NCBI RefSeq assembly: GCF_007995015.1
Contig: NZ_VORB01000012.1
Span: forward strand, 1 to 55,520
Length of the DNA stretch: 55,520 nucleotides
Direction of reading: 5' to 3'
Origin: Luteibaculum oceani
Lineage (GTDB): Bacteria > Bacteroidota > Bacteroidia > Flavobacteriales_D > Luteibaculaceae
Shown here one piece after another: positions 46,390 to 54,529 of the stretch. The translations under genes were made by a program, and so were the position numbers. The first letter of the stretch is position 1. The number at the start of each line of letters is the position of its first letter. The notes below the pieces were generated by a model. The model saw nothing but the letters and a program-made list of their open reading frames with translations, was not told where the DNA came from and did no database searches.

Positions 46390-47877
46390 TCAATGCAATT
46401 GAGATAGCGCATCTTCGACTTCCATTTTCAGGGATTTTCTTTCTAATATGCTTGGAGGAGCTAACCGATCTTCACAATCCATAGCACAGTTTTCGCAAAG
46501 CACATTCACTTGCTTTTTAGCCAATTTAGGGTCGGATAACCAACGCACTTTACGCTTTAGTTTGGCATTAAGATAAATACCCAAACAAGTACTGGTAGCT
46601 AATCCTGTGGCCTCGCTAATTTTTCGCCCCATGGATATTACCAAGTAGCAATCGCCATTTTCCACGAATTCAGAAATTTGGCCGTGTGCACTAAATTGTT
46701 CTCCCCCCTCATTACCAACAACTTCTTTTAAAGTTTTTAATGCCGACCAGCGCGCACAATAATGTGCTCCCAATTTGGTGGCATGAGGTAAATGCTTTCT
46801 ATTTAGATGGAGTTCGCGTTCTAAATGCGGAAGTTCCTCTTCTGGTTTTTGATTAAACTTTAAGAAGAAAAGTACATCCAAACCAAATGACTGCGGCAAA
46901 ATATTGGTCAGCCGGTGAAACAAGGTTTCAGGAGTACACTTCCATTTATCACTAAGCTTCTTTAAATGGCTGGCGTCAAATGTTTCTTGGTCAAACCATA
47001 GCCCCAAATCTTTTTCTACCTCCTTTTTCGGCAGCAACAAAGCACCGGCAAAGTATGAAGCCTGTAGGTTTATTAAAATTTGCTGAAAGCTCTTAATTCT
47101 TGGCTTCCCGAGTATGGTGTTAACGCGGATGGTCTTTTCTAAATCAAGAACATTAAACCCAAGTTCTTTTGCCAATAAAAATATTTGCTGGGAGGCAGAT
47201 AATTCTGGTTCTATAAAAAGCTTAGGACCCGATTCCTGTGTGTAATAAGATTTTACCCCTTTCAACAAATCATTACTGCCAAGGGTAGACTTGTCGATTT
47301 GGTATGAAAATAAATTGGCTAACAGACGCTCCAATTGCTTATCCGCATCTTTTACAAAGGGATTGAAGTTATGCTGAGCCGCAAATTTCTGGGCTTTTTG
47401 TTCTATATCGGGGAAGTAGTTATTGGCAATTTCCTGATAACTGCGCAAGGCTGCTGTATACACCTCACTTTCAGAAATGTTATAATGCCTGGCAATTTCC
47501 ATAAAAGCACCCAAAAAAGAGGAAGCCTGTGCCGGACTTTTCGACAAGAGCTCCACTATTTGAGTGGTATCTATACCAAACAGACTAAAGGGAATTTGAT
47601 CGAAAATTTTGGAAGACATCAAGTCACCGAGTGGCGCAAGGTCTTGTTTTAGTTTGGTGGATACCAATTCATCGTATTCCACCTCCAGGGCTTGGGCAAG
47701 AGTTATAATCTTCTCGGCCTTCGGATATTTTTTACCCTTCTCAATTTCATTCAAGTAGGAAGCCGACAAACCTGCTTTTTTAGATAAAGCACTTAAGCTA
47801 AGCCCTAAACGAGCACGTTCCTGGGCCACTTTTAGCCCAAAAATCAATCTGATTTTATCCTCCGAAGTCGTTCCCAT
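46390..47877 (-). CDS. RamB/ScfR-type transcriptional regulator
   Basis: The 495 aa protein has an N-terminal XRE helix-turn-helix (about residues 8-65, with SLSALSKKAGLSASYLNEIE). Its long C-terminal region is of the IrrE/DUF2083 type found in RamB of corynebacteria and ScfR proteins that control acetate and short-chain acyl metabolism. The segment around LQASYFAGALLLP corresponds to the IrrE-like part but lacks an HExxH metalloprotease motif. A Cys cluster CENCAMDC lies near the C-terminus. The start at ATG 47877 is preferred because the longer frame (to 47907) contains a perfect -7 box. It is divergent from aceB, so it is likely the regulator of the glyoxylate shunt. Confidence 0.85.
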   Translation of the reverse strand: MGTTSEDKIRLIFGLKVAQERARLGLSLSALSKKAGLSASYLNEIEKGKKYPKAEKIITLAQALEVEYDELVSTKLKQDLAPLGDLMSSKIFDQIPFSLFGIDTTQIVELLSKSPAQASSFLGAFMEIARHYNISESEVYTAALRSYQEIANNYFPDIEQKAQKFAAQHNFNPFVKDADKQLERLLANLFSYQIDKSTLGSNDLLKGVKSYYTQESGPKLFIEPELSASQQIFLLAKELGFNVLDLEKTIRVNTILGKPRIKSFQQILINLQASYFAGALLLPKKEVEKDLGLWFDQETFDASHLKKLSDKWKCTPETLFHRLTNILPQSFGLDVLFFLKFNQKPEEELPHLERELHLNRKHLPHATKLGAHYCARWSALKTLKEVVGNEGGEQFSAHGQISEFVENGDCYLVISMGRKISEATGLATSTCLGIYLNAKLKRKVRWLSDPKLAKKQVNVLCENCAMDCEDRLAPPSILERKSLKMEVEDALSQLH

Positions 47878-47889
47878 TGCGTCGAAATG

Positions 47890-47897
47890 CAAACATA
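47890..47897 (-). promoter_or_regulatory. Putative -7 box of the RamB-like gene
   Basis: TATGTTTG on the minus strand (47897-47890) exactly matches TAnnTTTG, 12 bases before ATG 47877. The predicted leader would be only a few bases long. Confidence 0.5.
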
Positions 47898-47936
47898 GGC
47901 AATGCATCTTAGATTTTCAGCTAATTATTATCATTC

Positions 47937-47985
47937 AGCGAATTGATTTTATTTAGCGAATATTCGCTTGCAAAGATGATTCGCT
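47937..47985. promoter_or_regulatory. Four-copy AGCGAAT operator between regulator and aceB
   Basis: The heptamer AGCGAAT occurs at 47937-47943 and 47955-47961, and in inverted form (ATTCGCT) at 47962-47968 and 47979-47985. The inner two form the perfect 14-base palindrome AGCGAATATTCGCT (47955-47968); the outer two are symmetric about its centre to within one base (spacings 18 and 17). The inner inverted copy touches the candidate -33 box of aceB and the outer one lies within the spacer. This is the expected layout of a repressor or dual regulator site. The adjacent XRE protein is the obvious candidate binder. Confidence 0.7.
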
Positions 47986-47998
47986 TTCTGCATATTTG
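47968..47998 (+). promoter_or_regulatory. Putative aceB promoter
   Basis: TTG at 47968-47970, 20-base spacer, CATATTTG at 47991-47998 (one mismatch to TAnnTTTG), 18 bases before the aceB ATG. It overlaps the AGCGAAT operator repeats. Confidence 0.55.
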
Positions 47999-48015
47999 TG
48001 TAAATCATTCTAACT

Positions 48016-49596
48016 ATGGATACTACAACCCTAGCCATTAAAGTAAAAGAGACCGTAAATGCACGGCAAGAAGAAATTTTATCTCCCTCTGCTTTAGAGT
48101 TTTTAAATGCCCTTCAACAGAAATTCAACCAAAGAAGAATCGATCTTCTAGACTTGCGAAAAGTTCGCAATTTGGAATTCAATAAAGGGTTAACCCCAAC
48201 CTTTTTACCCGAAACCAAGGGCATTAGAGCAAGCGATTGGAAAGTAGCACCGCTGCCCCAAGACCTTCTCGATCGCAGAGTAGAAATCACGGGACCTGTA
48301 GATAGAAAGATGATTATAAACGCCCTCAATTCGGGAGCCAAATGTTTCATGGCCGACTTTGAGGACAGCACCTCACCTACTTGGAAAAACATTGTTGAAG
48401 GCCAAATAAATCTGTATGATGCCATCAGACGTCAGATAGACTTTACCGCTTCAAACGGAAAAGAATACAAGCTTTCTGAAAAACCAGCCACCCTTTTGGT
48501 GCGCCCAAGAGGATGGCACTTAGAAGAAAAAAACCTGTTAGACGAACAGGGAAATCGTTTTTCTGCTTCGCTAGTTGATTTCGGTTTGTACTTTTTCCAC
48601 AACGCTAAACAGCTGATTGAAAACGGAAGCGGACCATATTTCTATTTACCCAAATTAGAAAGCCACAAAGAGGCCGCGCTTTGGAATTCGGTTTTTGTAT
48701 TCGCACAAGATTATTTGGGTATACCTCAGGGTACAATTAAAGCTACGGTGCTTATCGAAACGCTTCCAGCCGCATTTGAAATGGACGAAATTCTATATGA
48801 ACTGCGCGAACATTCAGCCGGTTTAAATTGCGGAAGATGGGACTACATTTTCTCCTTTATTAAGTGCTTTAGATCGCTACCAGAAATGGTGCTTCCAAAT
48901 CGTGACCTAGTGGGAATGACTGCTCCCTTTATGGATGCATACAGCAAACTAGCAGTTAAAACCTGTCACAAAAGAGGGGTACATGCCATGGGCGGCATGT
49001 CGGCTTTTATTCCAGTAAAGAACGATGAAGCTGCCAATACCAATGCCCTTGAAAAAGTTAGAAACGATAAAACCAGAGAAGTATTAAATGGCCACGATGG
49101 TTCCTGGGTTGCTCACCCTGCTTTGGTTGTGCCAGTATTAGAAATTTTCGATCAATTCATGCCCGCCCCAAACCAAATTGGGAAGCAAATTGACCAAGAA
49201 ATAAGCGCCGAAGATTTATTACGCCTTCCCGAAGGTGAAATTACCGAAGAAGGGGTAAGAAAGAATTTAAACGTAGGCCTATTATATGTTGAATCCTGGC
49301 TAAGAGGAAGAGGTGCAGCAGCACTATACAACCTAATGGAAGATGCCGCAACCGCAGAGATTTCCAGAGCCCAGCTTTGGCAGTGGCGCAAACACCAGGT
49401 AAAACTTGCCGATGGAAGAAAATTAACCAAAGAACTTATGGATAAACTCTTTTACGAAGAGCAAATCCATACGAGAAACCAGCTAAACACCATCCTACCC
49501 CACCGTTTAGAGAATGCTGCCCTCCTTTTTAGAGACCTCATTTTCAAAGAACAGTTTCAAGATTTCCTAACCCTAGATGCATACGAACTTATTTAA
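48016..49596 (+). CDS. aceB: Malate synthase A
   Basis: Condenses glyoxylate with acetyl-CoA to malate, the second step of the glyoxylate shunt, in the cytoplasm. The 526 aa length is typical of isoform A (AceB), shorter than GlcB. The MADFEDSTSPTW segment, the LVRPRGWHL motif and the signature EHSAGLNCGRWDYIFS are all present. Followed 20 bases later by aceA. Expression is probably controlled from the AGCGAAT operator by the divergent RamB-like protein, so the shunt would run on acetate, fatty acids or other C2-yielding substrates. Confidence 0.97.
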   Translation: MDTTTLAIKVKETVNARQEEILSPSALEFLNALQQKFNQRRIDLLDLRKVRNLEFNKGLTPTFLPETKGIRASDWKVAPLPQDLLDRRVEITGPVDRKMIINALNSGAKCFMADFEDSTSPTWKNIVEGQINLYDAIRRQIDFTASNGKEYKLSEKPATLLVRPRGWHLEEKNLLDEQGNRFSASLVDFGLYFFHNAKQLIENGSGPYFYLPKLESHKEAALWNSVFVFAQDYLGIPQGTIKATVLIETLPAAFEMDEILYELREHSAGLNCGRWDYIFSFIKCFRSLPEMVLPNRDLVGMTAPFMDAYSKLAVKTCHKRGVHAMGGMSAFIPVKNDEAANTNALEKVRNDKTREVLNGHDGSWVAHPALVVPVLEIFDQFMPAPNQIGKQIDQEISAEDLLRLPEGEITEEGVRKNLNVGLLYVESWLRGRGAAALYNLMEDAATAEISRAQLWQWRKHQVKLADGRKLTKELMDKLFYEEQIHTRNQLNTILPHRLENAALLFRDLIFKEQFQDFLTLDAYELI

Positions 49597-49616
49597 TAAC
49601 CTAAAATCTCCCAGCT

Positions 49617-50906
49617 ATGTCAGCAGTAAGTAAAAAAGTGGCCCTAGCCGCACAATTAAGAAACCAATGGATGCAATTAGACCGTTGGAAAGGAATTAGA
49701 AGACCTTATCAAGCCGAAGAAGTTATAGATCTACAGGGATCTATAGTTCCTGAATGTACCCTAGCCAAAAATGGAGCCCAAAAGTTTTGGCAAATGTTAA
49801 ACAACGGTGAAACCGTAAACGGATTGGGCGCTTTAAGCGGCAACCAAGCCGTGCAAGAAGTTCAAGCTGGATTAAATGCAATTTACTGTTCCGGTTGGCA
49901 GGTAGCTGGAGATGGCAATACAAGTGGAAATATGTATCCAGACCAGAGTTTATACCCGGTAGACTCTGTGCCTAAAATGGTAAAAAGAATTAACGCCGCC
50001 TTACAACGTACCGACCAAATTCATTGGATGGAAGGCAATACAGATATCGATTGGATGGTTCCAGTAATTGCCGATGCCGAAGCTGGATTTGGAGGAAACC
50101 TAAACGCATTTGAACTTACCAAAGCTCTTATTGAAGCAGGTGCAGCTGGTATTCACTTCGAAGACCAACTTTCTTCTGCTAAAAAATGCGGCCACCTTGG
50201 AGGGAAAGTATTAGTATCCACTAGAGAAGCTGTTAACAAATTAGTTTCAGCTCGATTAGCAGCTGATGTGTTAGGGGTGCCTACCCTAATTATCGCCAGA
50301 ACCGATGCAAATGCCGCAGGACTGTTAACCTCGGATATCGACGACAACGACAAAGAATTTATTATACCCGGAGAAAGAACCGTTGAAGGTTTCTTCAAAG
50401 TAAGAGCCGGTTTAGACCAGGCAATTAGTAGAGGTTTAGCATACGCCCCATACGCCGATTTAATTTGGTGTGAAACATCGAAACCAGATCTAGAGGAAGC
50501 AAGAAGGTTTGCTGAAGCAATACACGCTAAGTACCCTGGTAAATTACTTGCATACAACTGCTCACCTTCATTCAACTGGAAACAAAATCTGGATGATAAA
50601 ACCATGAAGGTATTCCGCGAAGAACTTGCAGCAATGGGTTACAAATTCCAATTCATTACCCTAGCAGGATGGCATGTGCTTAACCACAGCATGTTTAACC
50701 TAGCAAAAGCATACAAACAAGACGGAATGTACGCTTATAGTCAACTTCAGCAAGCAGAATTTGCTAATGAGGAGGCTGGATACCGCGCTACTAAACATCA
50801 AGCTTTCGTTGGAACTGGTTATTTCGACCGTGTACAAAACACGATTACCAAAGGCAAAAGCTCTACTACCGCCCTAAAGGGATCGACCGAAGCAGAACAA
50901 TTTTAA
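49617..50906 (+). CDS. aceA: Isocitrate lyase
   Basis: Cleaves isocitrate to glyoxylate and succinate, the entry step of the glyoxylate shunt. The 429 aa protein has Mg-binding and substrate motifs such as [11 protein letters not shown] and the catalytic loop [10 protein letters not shown] with nucleophile Cys191. It also has the NCSPSFNW motif and a C-terminal GYFD segment. Second gene of the aceB-aceA operon, closed by a terminator hairpin at 50929-50970. Confidence 0.97.
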   Translation: MSAVSKKVALAAQLRNQWMQLDRWKGIRRPYQAEEVIDLQGSIVPECTLAKNGAQKFWQMLNNGETVNGLGALSGNQAVQEVQAGLNAIYCSGWQVAGDGNTSGNMYPDQSLYPVDSVPKMVKRINAALQRTDQIHWMEGNTDIDWMVPVIADAEAGFGGNLNAFELTKALIEAGAAGIHFEDQLSSAKKCGHLGGKVLVSTREAVNKLVSARLAADVLGVPTLIIARTDANAAGLLTSDIDDNDKEFIIPGERTVEGFFKVRAGLDQAISRGLAYAPYADLIWCETSKPDLEEARRFAEAIHAKYPGKLLAYNCSPSFNWKQNLDDKTMKVFREELAAMGYKFQFITLAGWHVLNHSMFNLAKAYKQDGMYAYSQLQQAEFANEEAGYRATKHQAFVGTGYFDRVQNTITKGKSSTTALKGSTEAEQF

Positions 50907-50928
50907 AATAAAGACATAAGTTCAGCCG

Positions 50929-50970
50929 AAGCCAGCAGCGCACTGTTTAACATGCATTGCTGGCTTTTTT
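50929..50970 (+). terminator. Terminator after aceA
   Basis: AAGCCAGCA (50929-50937) pairs with TGCTGGCTT (50958-50966), 20-base loop, then six T. The stem overlaps the first codons of the longest version of the next reading frame, which is why a later start is chosen for that gene. Confidence 0.8.
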
Positions 50971-51041
50971 ATTTTGTAATATCTCCTCTAGCCTTATTTT
51001 TAAAGACCGAGGAACATTTTAGGCAACTAAAAACTTTCAGT

Positions 51042-51332
51042 GTGATAAAATATGCATTCTCCAGTACCCTTTGGAAAAGTTCTGAAGCAGGAGCTTGGTA
51101 TTTTGTAAGTCTGCCCGATGAGCTCTCCAAGGAAATCAGGACGCACTCCCAATGGATGGAAGAAGGTTGGGGCCGTCTAAAAGCAGAAGCTAGCATAAAA
51201 GATGTAAAATGGAGTACAGCCATTTGGTTCGATTCTAAAAAGAACACTTATTTACTACCTATTAAAGCTGAGATCCGAAAAAAACTAAACCTTACGGATG
51301 GTGTACATCTGGATATAGAACTTAACCTATAA
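51042..51332 (+). CDS. DUF1905 domain protein
   Basis: Small soluble protein of 96 aa from the GTG at 51042; the frame opens at 50952, but that start lies within the aceA terminator. The pattern YAFSSTLWKSSEAGAWYFVSLP, then VKWSTAIWFDSKKNTYLLPI and IRKKLNLTDGVHLDIEL, matches the DUF1905 beta-barrel family. No enzymatic activity is established for it. The next gene (GNAT remnant) starts 5 bases later, so the two probably formed an operon. Confidence 0.7.
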   Translation: MIKYAFSSTLWKSSEAGAWYFVSLPDELSKEIRTHSQWMEEGWGRLKAEASIKDVKWSTAIWFDSKKNTYLLPIKAEIRKKLNLTDGVHLDIELNL

Positions 51333-51337
51333 AAGCT

Positions 51338-51839
51338 ATGACTAGCACCCTATTTTCTACTGAACGATGTATTGTTAAGCCGTTACAGAAAGAGGATTTC
51401 CCTGAGATTCTTGAAATGTATCAAGAGCTTGATTCCAACAAATATGTTCCACCGCTTAAGGACAAAACACCCGAGGAACACTTGGCTTTCCTTGAACTAA
51501 AAATAGGAAACAACGAAAAGGAATTGGGCTTTTGGACTGCAAGAAAAAAGAGAAAGGCCGTTTGGTAGGCACAGTCAACTTAAATTTTTTCGAGCCCTTA
51601 AATGTTTACCATGTGGGTTGCCATTTAAGTAGAGGTATTTGGAATAAGGGCTTTGCAACCGAACTTTTAAATGGAGTAATTCTTTGGGGGGGCAATGTAA
51701 AGGGCTGCAGGAAATACACGCTCTTGTGGTAGATGGAAATAATGCTTCGCGAAAGCTAATGACCAAATTACATTTCGATTTTATCCGAACGGATACGGTG
51801 CAAAAACGAAAATTACACGTGTACAAAAAAGATATTTAA
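51338..51839 (+). pseudogene. GNAT acetyltransferase, two frameshifts
   Basis: An acetyltransferase of about 166 aa can be rebuilt only by crossing three frames. Frame 1 (51338-51568) gives the N-terminus ERCIVKPLQKEDFPEILEMY. Frame 2 (about 51541-51700) gives GRLVGTVNLNFFEP, then HLSRGIWNKGFATELL, the acetyl-CoA region. Frame 3 (about 51700-51839) gives LQEIHALVVDGNNASRKLM, typical of the GNAT motif B end. Each change equals one missing base, near the A-rich 51541-51551 and near 51698-51704. Both lie next to homopolymers, so either a decaying gene or sequencing/assembly error. Confidence 0.8.
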
Positions 51840-51860
51840 AACTGCCCTGTTGTGAAACAA

Positions 51861-51895
51861 AAAAGCCAGAACAACACGTGTCCTGGCTTTTTTAA
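51861..51895. terminator. Bidirectional terminator between GNAT remnant and cspA
   Basis: AAAAGCCAG (51861-51869) pairs with CTGGCTTTT (51883-51891), with a loop holding the palindrome ACACGTGT; A and T runs flank both sides so it can end both convergent transcripts. Confidence 0.8.
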
Positions 51896-51944
51896 ATGCT
51901 TTTGTTACTCCAAGAAATATTGAAATAACTAGGTAAAAATTGAC

Positions 51945-52139
51945 TTAGTCAATTAGTTTCACATTGATTGCGTTTAACCCTTTTCTACCTTCTTGAGTTT
52001 CAAAAGAAACACGGTCATCCTCACGAATTTCATCAATAAGACCATTTGCATGTACAAAAATATCCTTACCTGAATTGTTTGGTGTGATAAATCCGTACCC
52101 TTTTTCCTCGTTAAAGAATTTTACTACTCCTTCGTTCAT
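51945..52139 (-). CDS. cspA: Cold shock protein (CspA family)
   Basis: A 64-aa single cold-shock domain that binds single-stranded RNA/DNA and melts mRNA structure. The RNP1 motif KGYGFIT and RNP2 motif DIFVHAN are intact. Its start is 38 bases after the stop of the DEAD-box helicase gene on the same strand, so both are likely made from one mRNA under the same cold or growth control, and both act on RNA structure. Confidence 0.96.
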   Translation of the reverse strand: MNEGVVKFFNEEKGYGFITPNNSGKDIFVHANGLIDEIREDDRVSFETQEGRKGLNAINVKLID

Positions 52140-52177
52140 ACTACTTGTTTATTTATTAGTTGAAAAATTTACACTAC

Positions 52178-53338
52178 TTAATTTATAAAGGTATAAGCCA
52201 TACCTGTTTTACCAGCCCTTCCGGTTCTACCTATACGGTGGATATAACTATCCATGGTAAGAGGTAATTGGTAATTAATTACGTGGGTTACCCCATCAAC
52301 ATCTATCCCTCTAGCCGCAACATCTGTAGCTACTAAAACACGCGTTTTACCACTTTTAAATTTGCGGATCGCATTACTACGATAATTCTGCGATTTGTTT
52401 CCGTGGATAACATCCGACATTACTCCAACCTTTTGAAGTTTCACCTGAATTTTATCGACGCTTCGTTTGGTTTCAGCAAACAGAATCACCTTTTCGAAAG
52501 AGGGTTGTAAAAGCAAATTCTTCAGTAGATCGAACTTATTTTCATCCGGTTTCACCTTAATGATATTTTGCTCTACATTATCGCTACTCTCGGTTCCAGA
52601 ACTTACTTTAATTCGAATAGGATCACTAAGCAATTGTTGGATATGCTTTTCCTGATCGCTCTTCAAGGTTGCCGAAAAAAGCATGGTTTGCATCCTCGAT
52701 TTCATGCAGCTCACAATTGACTTCACATCTGGTAAAAACCCCATGTCTAACATGCGATCGAACTCATCTAAAACCAAAATTTCCGTTCCTTTTAATCGAA
52801 GCGCGCCTTGATTTACAAGGTCTAACAACCTTCCAGGGGTTCCTACAATTAAATCTTGTTTCCTGCGGGCGATACCTAAATCTTTACCCACATTGGTTCC
52901 ACCAATAAAACAAGCCGAGGAAAGCCCCATTCCACGGCTTAGTGCTTTAAACTCAATTAATACCTGCTCGGCTAATTCTCTTGTTGGAACTACAACCAAC
53001 GCAGTTTTCCCTTTGTTGCAAAGCATTTGTTCCACAATGGGTATCAAAAAGGCACCGGTTTTTCCGGTTCCCGTAGCTGCAATCCCCACCATATTTCTAC
53101 CAGAAATAAGGCTTGCAATAGCTTTATCTTGTATTTCGGTTGGATGGGTATATCCCTTGGCACTTAAGTTTTTCAGAATTTCTGGTCTTAATGCCATGTC
53201 GGCATAACATTGACTCGGCGTATATGGCTTAACGGTACTTTTTACGGCCGACTTTACCAGCATTTTTGGATTAATGCTAGATACCATTCGCTTTTTAGAT
53301 CGCCTGCGATCTATATTTTTTTTAACTGGTCTTTTCAT
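52178..53338 (-). CDS. DEAD-box RNA helicase with DEFD motif II
   Basis: ATP-dependent RNA helicase of the RhlE type, 386 aa from ATG 53338 (the frame opens at TTG 53362). All core motifs are visible: Q motif PTEIQDKAI, motif I ATGTGKTG, Ia PTRELAEQ, Ib TPGRLLD, motif III SATL, V ATDVAARGID and VI HRIGRTGRAGK. Motif II reads Asp191-Glu-Phe-Asp194 (DEFD) instead of DEAD, keeping both acidic residues. A basic N-terminal extension of about 45 residues may bind RNA. First gene of an operon with cspA, and preceded by a predicted long structured leader. Probably helps unwind RNA in the cold or in ribosome assembly. Confidence 0.95.
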   Translation of the reverse strand: MKRPVKKNIDRRRSKKRMVSSINPKMLVKSAVKSTVKPYTPSQCYADMALRPEILKNLSAKGYTHPTEIQDKAIASLISGRNMVGIAATGTGKTGAFLIPIVEQMLCNKGKTALVVVPTRELAEQVLIEFKALSRGMGLSSACFIGGTNVGKDLGIARRKQDLIVGTPGRLLDLVNQGALRLKGTEILVLDEFDRMLDMGFLPDVKSIVSCMKSRMQTMLFSATLKSDQEKHIQQLLSDPIRIKVSSGTESSDNVEQNIIKVKPDENKFDLLKNLLLQPSFEKVILFAETKRSVDKIQVKLQKVGVMSDVIHGNKSQNYRSNAIRKFKSGKTRVLVATDVAARGIDVDGVTHVINYQLPLTMDSYIHRIGRTGRAGKTGMAYTFIN

Positions 53339-53672
53339 GTTTTTTTGAGTTGCTTGTCGCAACGGAAGCTTGCCTTTGTCTGTAAACCGGACAGTAATAC
53401 TGCTAGCTTTGATGAATTTCGAGGAAAAAGAATGTCGTTAACAAACAACGCTTTCACCTGAAATCACAAAAGATTTCTACTTGAGACTTAAAAGAAAAGG
53501 AAGATTAATACGACAATAATTAGTTAAACAAAACACGTCTAAGTGATTCTTAGACTTTTTAAAAGCATGTTTTGTTACAGGAGAGGCAAAAGTTTAAAGC
53601 TTGCTAGGGCTTACTTGAGTATTCCAATTTGCAAAAGAAACGCACTTTTCTAGAAACACATCTTATGCATTT
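53339..53672 (-). promoter_or_regulatory. Predicted long 5-prime leader of helicase-cspA operon
   Basis: From the predicted start site near 53672 to the ATG at 53338 there are about 335 bases with no convincing reading frame. The leader contains a two-level hairpin: outer arms TGTTTTGTT/AACAAAACA (53576-53568, 53535-53527) and inner arms GTCTAAG/CTTAGAC (53555-53549, 53543-53537). A second hairpin, GTTGC-GACAA-GCAAC (near 53361-53347), stands directly in front of the start codon. Long structured leaders are typical of cold-shock mRNAs. Confidence 0.5.
53527..53576. repeat. Nested inverted repeat upstream of helicase
   Basis: Outer perfect 9-bp arms AACAAAACA (53527-53535) and TGTTTTGTT (53568-53576) enclose perfect 7-bp arms GTCTAAG (53537-53543) and CTTAGAC (53549-53555), which on the plus strand are followed by five T. 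Could be an RNA element of the helicase leader or a plus-strand terminator. Confidence 0.65.
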
Positions 53673-53678
53673 CTGGGA

Positions 53679-53713
53679 CAAAGGTACTGCAAAATATATT
53701 CACAATTACAAAA
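53679..53713 (-). promoter_or_regulatory. Putative promoter of helicase-cspA operon
   Basis: On the minus strand TTTTG (53713-53709), 22-base spacer, TACCTTTG (53686-53679), an exact TAnnTTTG. An ATTG at 53706-53703 is an alternative -33 box. No equally good box lies closer to the ATG. Confidence 0.5.
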
Positions 53714-53874
53714 CCTTTAAAATAAAATCACGCTGACTGTCTAAAAAAGATCAAAAATAGGCACAGAATTTGACGATAAATTAGACCTTATTTGGAAAAT
53801 GAAAAGCAAAAAGTAAAACCTAAAACCCCCTGTTGTAAAGTAAATCCCAACAGCCCCATAAAACGCAAAAAACC
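53714..53874. other. Intergenic remainder before helicase promoter
   Basis: AT-rich, no gene seen. A weak hairpin CTGTTG (53830-53835) / CAACAG (53848-53853) could be part of the terminator of the NTF2-like gene, which ends at 53875 on the minus strand. Confidence 0.35.
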
Positions 53875-54402
53875 TTATAAATCCCGACCTTTGCGCAACT
53901 CTTTCGGAACCTTGCAGCCCTCGTCTTTTCTGGTATCACTTAATTGGAAAACCTTCCAGCTACCATCCACCTGATGCATTACAAAAACATCCATTCCACA
54001 ATGGTGAAATTTCCTTCCTAAATAAAATGCATAATCGCAGCTCATCACTGCTAATTTATCGTCAATACGAATATCAACGTTCCAAATTACCTCGTCCCAA
54101 ACTTGAGATTTCTCCTTACCAACCGAGCCAATAAATTCCTTGAAATTATTCTTTTGAAACCTATCTTTTCCTGTGGCATCCTTATATACAACTGCCAAAT
54201 CGGGGTTGGCGACAAAAGCACTCTTAAAAAGAACGGTATCGGAATTTCGAATTCCCTCTAACAAATTCAGTGCGGTTTGCATTACAGCTTCCTGACTGGA
54301 ATTAAGCTTGGAATCAACAATGTAATTGGACTGTGCGTGGGATTGATTATTCCACATTAACATGCTGATCCCTACTATGAAAATTCGTTTTGGCAAATTC
54401 AT
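53875..54402 (-). CDS. Secreted NTF2-like (SnoaL-type) protein
   Basis: The 175 aa protein has a signal peptide (about 1-23, SHAQ). The mature part fits the NTF2-like cone fold: an N-terminal helix pair SSQEAVMQTALNLLEGIRNSDTVLFKSAFVAN, followed by strands such as VWNVDIRIDDKLAVMSCDYAFYLG (shown here with small gaps) and DVFVMHQVDGSWKVFQLSD. Many Bacteroidota members are annotated as nuclear transport factor 2 family proteins without known ligand. Isolated gene, divergent from the ion channel. Confidence 0.75.
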   Translation of the reverse strand: MNLPKRIFIVGISMLMWNNQSHAQSNYIVDSKLNSSQEAVMQTALNLLEGIRNSDTVLFKSAFVANPDLAVVYKDATGKDRFQKNNFKEFIGSVGKEKSQVWDEVIWNVDIRIDDKLAVMSCDYAFYLGRKFHHCGMDVFVMHQVDGSWKVFQLSDTRKDEGCKVPKELRKGRDL

Positions 54403-54529
54403 GCAATTGGTAATTTTAGTACTAATAAAACTAACTTGATAAGTTTTCTTTAATAATAGGTATTATTACAATCCAGTTTAAACACCCCAAGCTATCAAAC
54501 CAATTTTAAAAATATTCCTGAATGAAAGG

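Noticed and set aside
46390-47877. XRE plus IrrE-like protein as part of a toxin-antitoxin or phage-repressor system
   Set aside because: No toxin gene or phage gene nearby, the HExxH motif is absent, and length and context with aceB-aceA fit the RamB/ScfR family.
53537-53560. Hairpin plus T-run as an ordinary plus-strand terminator
   Set aside because: No plus-strand gene precedes it for hundreds of bases, and the enclosing 9-bp arms make a leader RNA element for the minus-strand helicase more likely; not fully excluded.
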